Assembly (NCBI GenBank): GCA_941918925.1
Contig: OW799236.1
Location: 124,742,360 to 124,806,359 of the forward strand
DNA: 64,000 bases
DNA from: Phyto melanocephala
Taxonomy: Eukaryota; Arthropoda; Insecta; Diptera; Rhinophoridae
Reading direction: 5' to 3'
In this document: piece after piece, positions 60,598 to 64,000 of the stretch
Position numbering within the stretch: the stretch's first letter is position 1
Layout: every line of letters begins with the position of its first letter
The notes under the pieces: model-generated
The model's input: the letters and a program-made list of their open reading frames with translations, nothing else
What the model was told of the DNA's origin: nothing
Database searches by the model: none
Made by a program: the position numbers and the translations under genes

Positions 60598-62130
60598 TTA
60601 CATTAAATACCATGGAAGTATTCTTCTTATGTTAACCTTGACTGAAGCATTGGACCCCAACCATCCTCTTAAATCGGATTCTATTGCAAGGTGTTTGGCT
60701 GACGTCATTCCATGAGTAGTTTGCAGCTCGGCATCATTAGACCTTCTCCACGTTTTTGCAGGTGCAACAACTCGTCGGCCTCTAACATGCGGATTCCAAC
60801 GAATCGCATGTTGATTTTCAAAATGCGTATCCTTTCTACCAATACTGTCGCTGACATAACTCCACAGGATGGTTTGCCGCATTATGTAAATCAGCATTTC
60901 GTTGGCGTTAAGATTAAAGATTCAACAATAAATACATTTCCTTCTTATTCTATTCATACTTATAATTTGTATTTCCTTCCATTTTTTAATAATGTTGTGT
61001 ATTTAACTTAAGCTATCTTTACACCATTTGATTTCTCATCTGAGTTGAGCTACTAAACATTAGTTTAAAGCTGTCCTTGTATCCAAAAACTTTAAAATTT
61101 ATTAGATTTGACTTAAATGTACTTCTGGGAAGCTATTCTAAATTAAAAAAATTAAAGATTATATGTCTGGACGTAAATCAGTTGTTATATTCAGATAAGA
61201 ACTCAGATAGTGTAAAGACAGCTTTACTCCTAGGTCATCCTTGACATCTACTAGGTAACTCGGAGTAGTTATGTTGGTTACTGGTTTTCATAGTACATGT
61301 TCTATCCAATTCCATTTCCATCTGGCAATTTGATTTTGTATTGGCTCATCATCTGCTCGTTTCCATAGCTCAGAATATCATATTGTTGCAGGCAAAGAAA
61401 CATTAAACAAATACATCTGCATCTGCAGAATTAGATTTGAAAGCCATACATGAGAGTCTATTTTGCACAGAAATAAAAGATGTAAATTTTGGTTTTAAAT
61501 GAGATCTGGTTAGACCACCAAATTGTATTTAATCGTCCGTACCCCACTTTCGCTCTTTTCAGTATGCTATTCACATCGTCATCTACTGTTTCTTCTGCTG
61601 TCATCCTAGATAGCAAAAACTGTCAACATATTCTGGTTGCGTCTTCCGATTCTTATTGAATTATTGTGATTCGTGGTGTTTATTTGCATGGCTTTTGTTT
61701 GCTCAGGTTTATCTTGAAACCCACTTTCTTTGTGTATGCCAGGTGGTTTACTTTGCTTTGCATGTCAGTGAACAGTTGTCGTCCTCCAGTCTAAGTCTAA
61801 CAGATGATGGGTTTAAATCCAAGAAATTCCTCTTTTGCTCATGGTCAATTCCTTCCTGACGCCGTCTGGAACAAGCGATAGGTACAAACCTAGTCTCAAC
61901 TAGCTTTTGTATTAAGGATCTATTAGTGAGACTTGCTGAGAGGAGTCACTGTCTAGATTATTAGTTTATTAAACAATATTTTTTTTAGGTACACATTTGC
62001 TTCGAAGGACTTTACATATGACAGTTTGTTGAATTGTATTAAATGCCTTTTTAAATTCAATGAATACTAAGGAACCTTTCGGTCCTATTTGGGATAACAT
62101 GACCCGGAGAAAGTTTGAATGATCCTAACT
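60598..62130 (-). pseudogene. Non-LTR retrotransposon reverse-transcriptase relic
   Basis: Read on the minus strand from 62100 down: GSLVFIEFKKAFNTIQ (RT motif A region, with the catalytic aspartate replaced by glutamate), a decayed LRLEDDNCSLTCK where the family has its (F/Y)ADD box, then INANKTKAMQINTTNHN, DDDVNSILKRAKVGYGRLNT followed by IWWSNQISFKTKIYIF, and finally AIRWNPHVRGRRVVAPAKTW with RRSNDAEL. The last pieces match the thumb and C-terminal 'KTWRR..EAEL' region of endonuclease-RT proteins of RTE/CR1-like non-LTR elements. Many stops and frame changes show a dead, 5'-truncated copy. Clade is uncertain. Confidence 0.75.
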
Positions 62131-62898
62131 CGTTTCTAAAAATGTCACAGCCGTACTTTTAAGTTTTAAATTAACCAAAAAGTAACGGTCCCCAATTTTT
62201 AGCAAGTTTATTCATAAGAGTTAAATATTAGTTAATGAGAAGCTGCCACGGAGGTTATGTCATTTGGTAAGAGAAAGTAATTTTAACATAATTTTTATGT
62301 GGCCTAAAATCCTCTAGTTCATTACGTAGTGACTCTTTTACGCAGCATAATCTTCTTTGGATCAATATTTTACATATGATGTTTAGTAATGTCACCCGCA
62401 AGCAATTATGAAAGTCCCCTAGACTATCCTTTTTCGGCAATTTTATAAAGTTTTATAAGAAACTTTGTAGTTGAAATAGCCGAAAAAAAATATTTACTTG
62501 GCATGGCACTTTCAACTCTTCTAATAAAAAAATTTAATTGCACAGGGACTAAAACAAAGTGTGTGAAAGGTGTGTTAAAATATCATTAAATGGAAGTTGT
62601 TGAAAATTAATATTTTCTTTGTAAGGGCGTGGCAATAAAATGTTTAATAACAATCCTTGTAGTAGATATTGAAAAGCCCTTGATTTTGAACATATACAAA
62701 GAGTGAAACTAAAGATTTAATAAAAACACGCTTCTTGTTTGAAAAAAATGTGCTGGTCGCATGTGCAACATCAATATATTGTTAATGCTGATGTCAAACT
62801 CTCTTATAATTGGTCTTCAAGTGTTATTTTATGAAAACTGCTAACCGTATTTGCAGTTCAACTGTTTCAATTATCTAAATTTTCAATTTGCTTTTTTT
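62131..62898. other. Intergenic, no gene seen
   Basis: AT-rich DNA between the LINE relic and the mini-me-like repeat, without recognisable features. Confidence 0.4.
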
Positions 62899-64000
62899 AT
62901 ACCCGCCACCAAAAAAATGGTGGGGGTATATTCATTTTGTCATTCCGTTTGTAACACATCGAAATATCCATTTTAGACCCCATAAAGTATATATATTCTG
63001 AATCGGGGTTTGATTTTATGACGATCTAGCTATGTCCGTCCCTCTGTCCGTCTGTTGAAAGCACGATAGAGGTCGCACCGAAAAAGCGAAAAGGGGGCTC
63101 AAATTTTGCCAGAATCTTTCTTATAGACAAGGTTTGTTTGGTATTGAAAATGGGCTAAATCGGAATATTAGGAAGAGAGTTATAGCTCGAAAAGCAAGAG
63201 TAGGTCGAAAAAACCGTGTCCTTCAAACATCGAATAAAATGGAATTGTGTCCAAACGCCTTAACGTAGACTCATGAAACTTCGAATATATATTTCTTGGG
63301 TAAAGACAATATTTTTCCCCGAAAATTGTCTAAATCCATGCATTAGGAGAGGAGTTATCGATCAAAATGTACGAAAATTTATACCGCACAGTGTATTTTT
63401 CGGTATATTTAAAAACAAAAACGTCATAAAAGCAACAAAATTGGATGTACGACTCTGAAATTTTGCACACTTTGCTTTTTGGTGATACGCTTTCTTGTAA
63501 CGGCAAACCAATGTGCCACGCCCACTTTTACGCCCACCTCCCATATAACGTTTTAACTAAAATTCATATAATTTCTCTATTAATAAAGATTTTAGAATAA
63601 TAAAGGCCTATATTGAAACACCTCAGTTGTACTCATTCGCAAAAATAACTTTGACACGCCTACTACAACTCCCACTTTTCACGTTATCTGCCGTTAATGA
63701 AATTTAAAAGCTCATAAAACCGCTAAAATTAGAGGTATGATGATAAATTTTGCTACGTCTATCCCCCTAGGCAATTTCATTACTATGCCAAAAAATTAAG
63801 GTTCCACGCCCACCTCCCATATAACGTTTTACCTAAAATTCATATAATTTCTCTATTAATAAAGATTTTGGAATAATAAAGGACTTTATTGAAACACCTA
63901 AGTTGTACTTATTAGCAAAAACAACTTTGACACGCCTACTATAACGCCCACTTTCACTTTTGAATTGTGTCCAGACGCATAAACGTAGTCATGAAACTTC
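62899..64000 (+). mobile_element. mini-me-like repeat, copy at window end (partial)
   Basis: It starts with the hairpin ATACCCGCCACC..GGTGGGGGTATA, then TTTTGTCATTCCGTTTGTAA, GACCCCATAAAGTATATATA, a ~33 bp core and (GTCC/GTCY)n at about 63034-63055. The body contains internal tandem segments. The right end lies beyond the window. Confidence 0.75.
63529..64000 (+). repeat. Internal tandem duplication, 276 bp period
   Basis: The block starting CGCCCACCTCCCATATAACG at 63531 recurs at 63807 and both continue through ATTCATATAATTTCTCTATT and TGACACGCCTACTA. A longer-range similarity links TGTGTCC(A/C)AACGC..AACGTAG at about 63246 and 63965, so a larger unit may repeat. Confidence 0.8.

Noticed and set aside
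60712..61011. 99-codon plus-strand ORF
   Set aside because: It lies antisense to the recognised LINE C-terminal remnant, which explains the open frame better.

Overview
The window looks like nuclear DNA of a higher fly (Diptera: Brachycera, probably a calyptrate such as a blow fly or house-fly relative). Three things suggest this. The only intact gene is a close orthologue of the Drosophila pair-rule gene odd-skipped. The background is very AT-rich, with dense microsatellites. The repeats are types typical of fly genomes: Helitron/DINE-1-like elements, mini-me-like repeats, hAT and mariner relics and a tRNA-derived SINE. Species assignment is an inference; no sequence was searched.

Layout. 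1-20.3 kb is a gene desert holding a decayed Helitron with a helicase remnant (0.6-1.8 kb), a mini-me-like repeat (2.8-3.5 kb), a mariner-like element with recognisable inverted ends (4.4-5.4 kb), a hAT-type MITE (11.5-12.1 kb), a second MITE-like element (13.2-13.7 kb), a 1.96 kb transposon with ~390 bp inverted repeats (15.2-17.1 kb) and a three-unit tandem repeat (17.4-17.9 kb). 20.4-22.3 kb, minus strand, is odd-skipped: two coding exons, one 350 bp intron, a 406-residue product and a candidate promoter near 22.2 kb. 22.3-39.6 kb is intergenic, with two Helitron-like elements, a TIR element at 27.4-28.1 kb, a mariner-family transposase relic (33.4-34.4 kb) and an unusual TIR element full of TTATTTCAT motifs, with a perfect 8 bp target-site duplication (35.6-36.9 kb).

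39.6-43.1 kb is a nested repeat: an outer TIR element contains a Transib-like element (CACAGTG ends, CGACG duplication) and a hAT MITE (perfect CTAGCTTC duplication). 44-52 kb holds a SINE, a Helitron-like element with six internal repeat units, a LINE RNase H relic and another TIR element. 54.8-58.5 kb is a second nest: mini-me-like ends enclose a hAT relic (perfect GACCGTAC duplication, residual dimerisation domain), a short TIR element and a SINE with a 14 bp duplication. 60-62 kb has a mariner-family fragment and a LINE reverse-transcriptase relic. 62.9-64 kb is another mini-me-like repeat that runs off the end.

Only odd-skipped is clearly functional. The long non-coding flanks fit a developmental regulator with distant enhancers, but no enhancer can be proved from this sequence alone. 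The most notable material is the set of complete non-autonomous transposons with readable ends, and a recurrent hairpin + GAAA motif at four sites that resembles part of a hammerhead ribozyme core.
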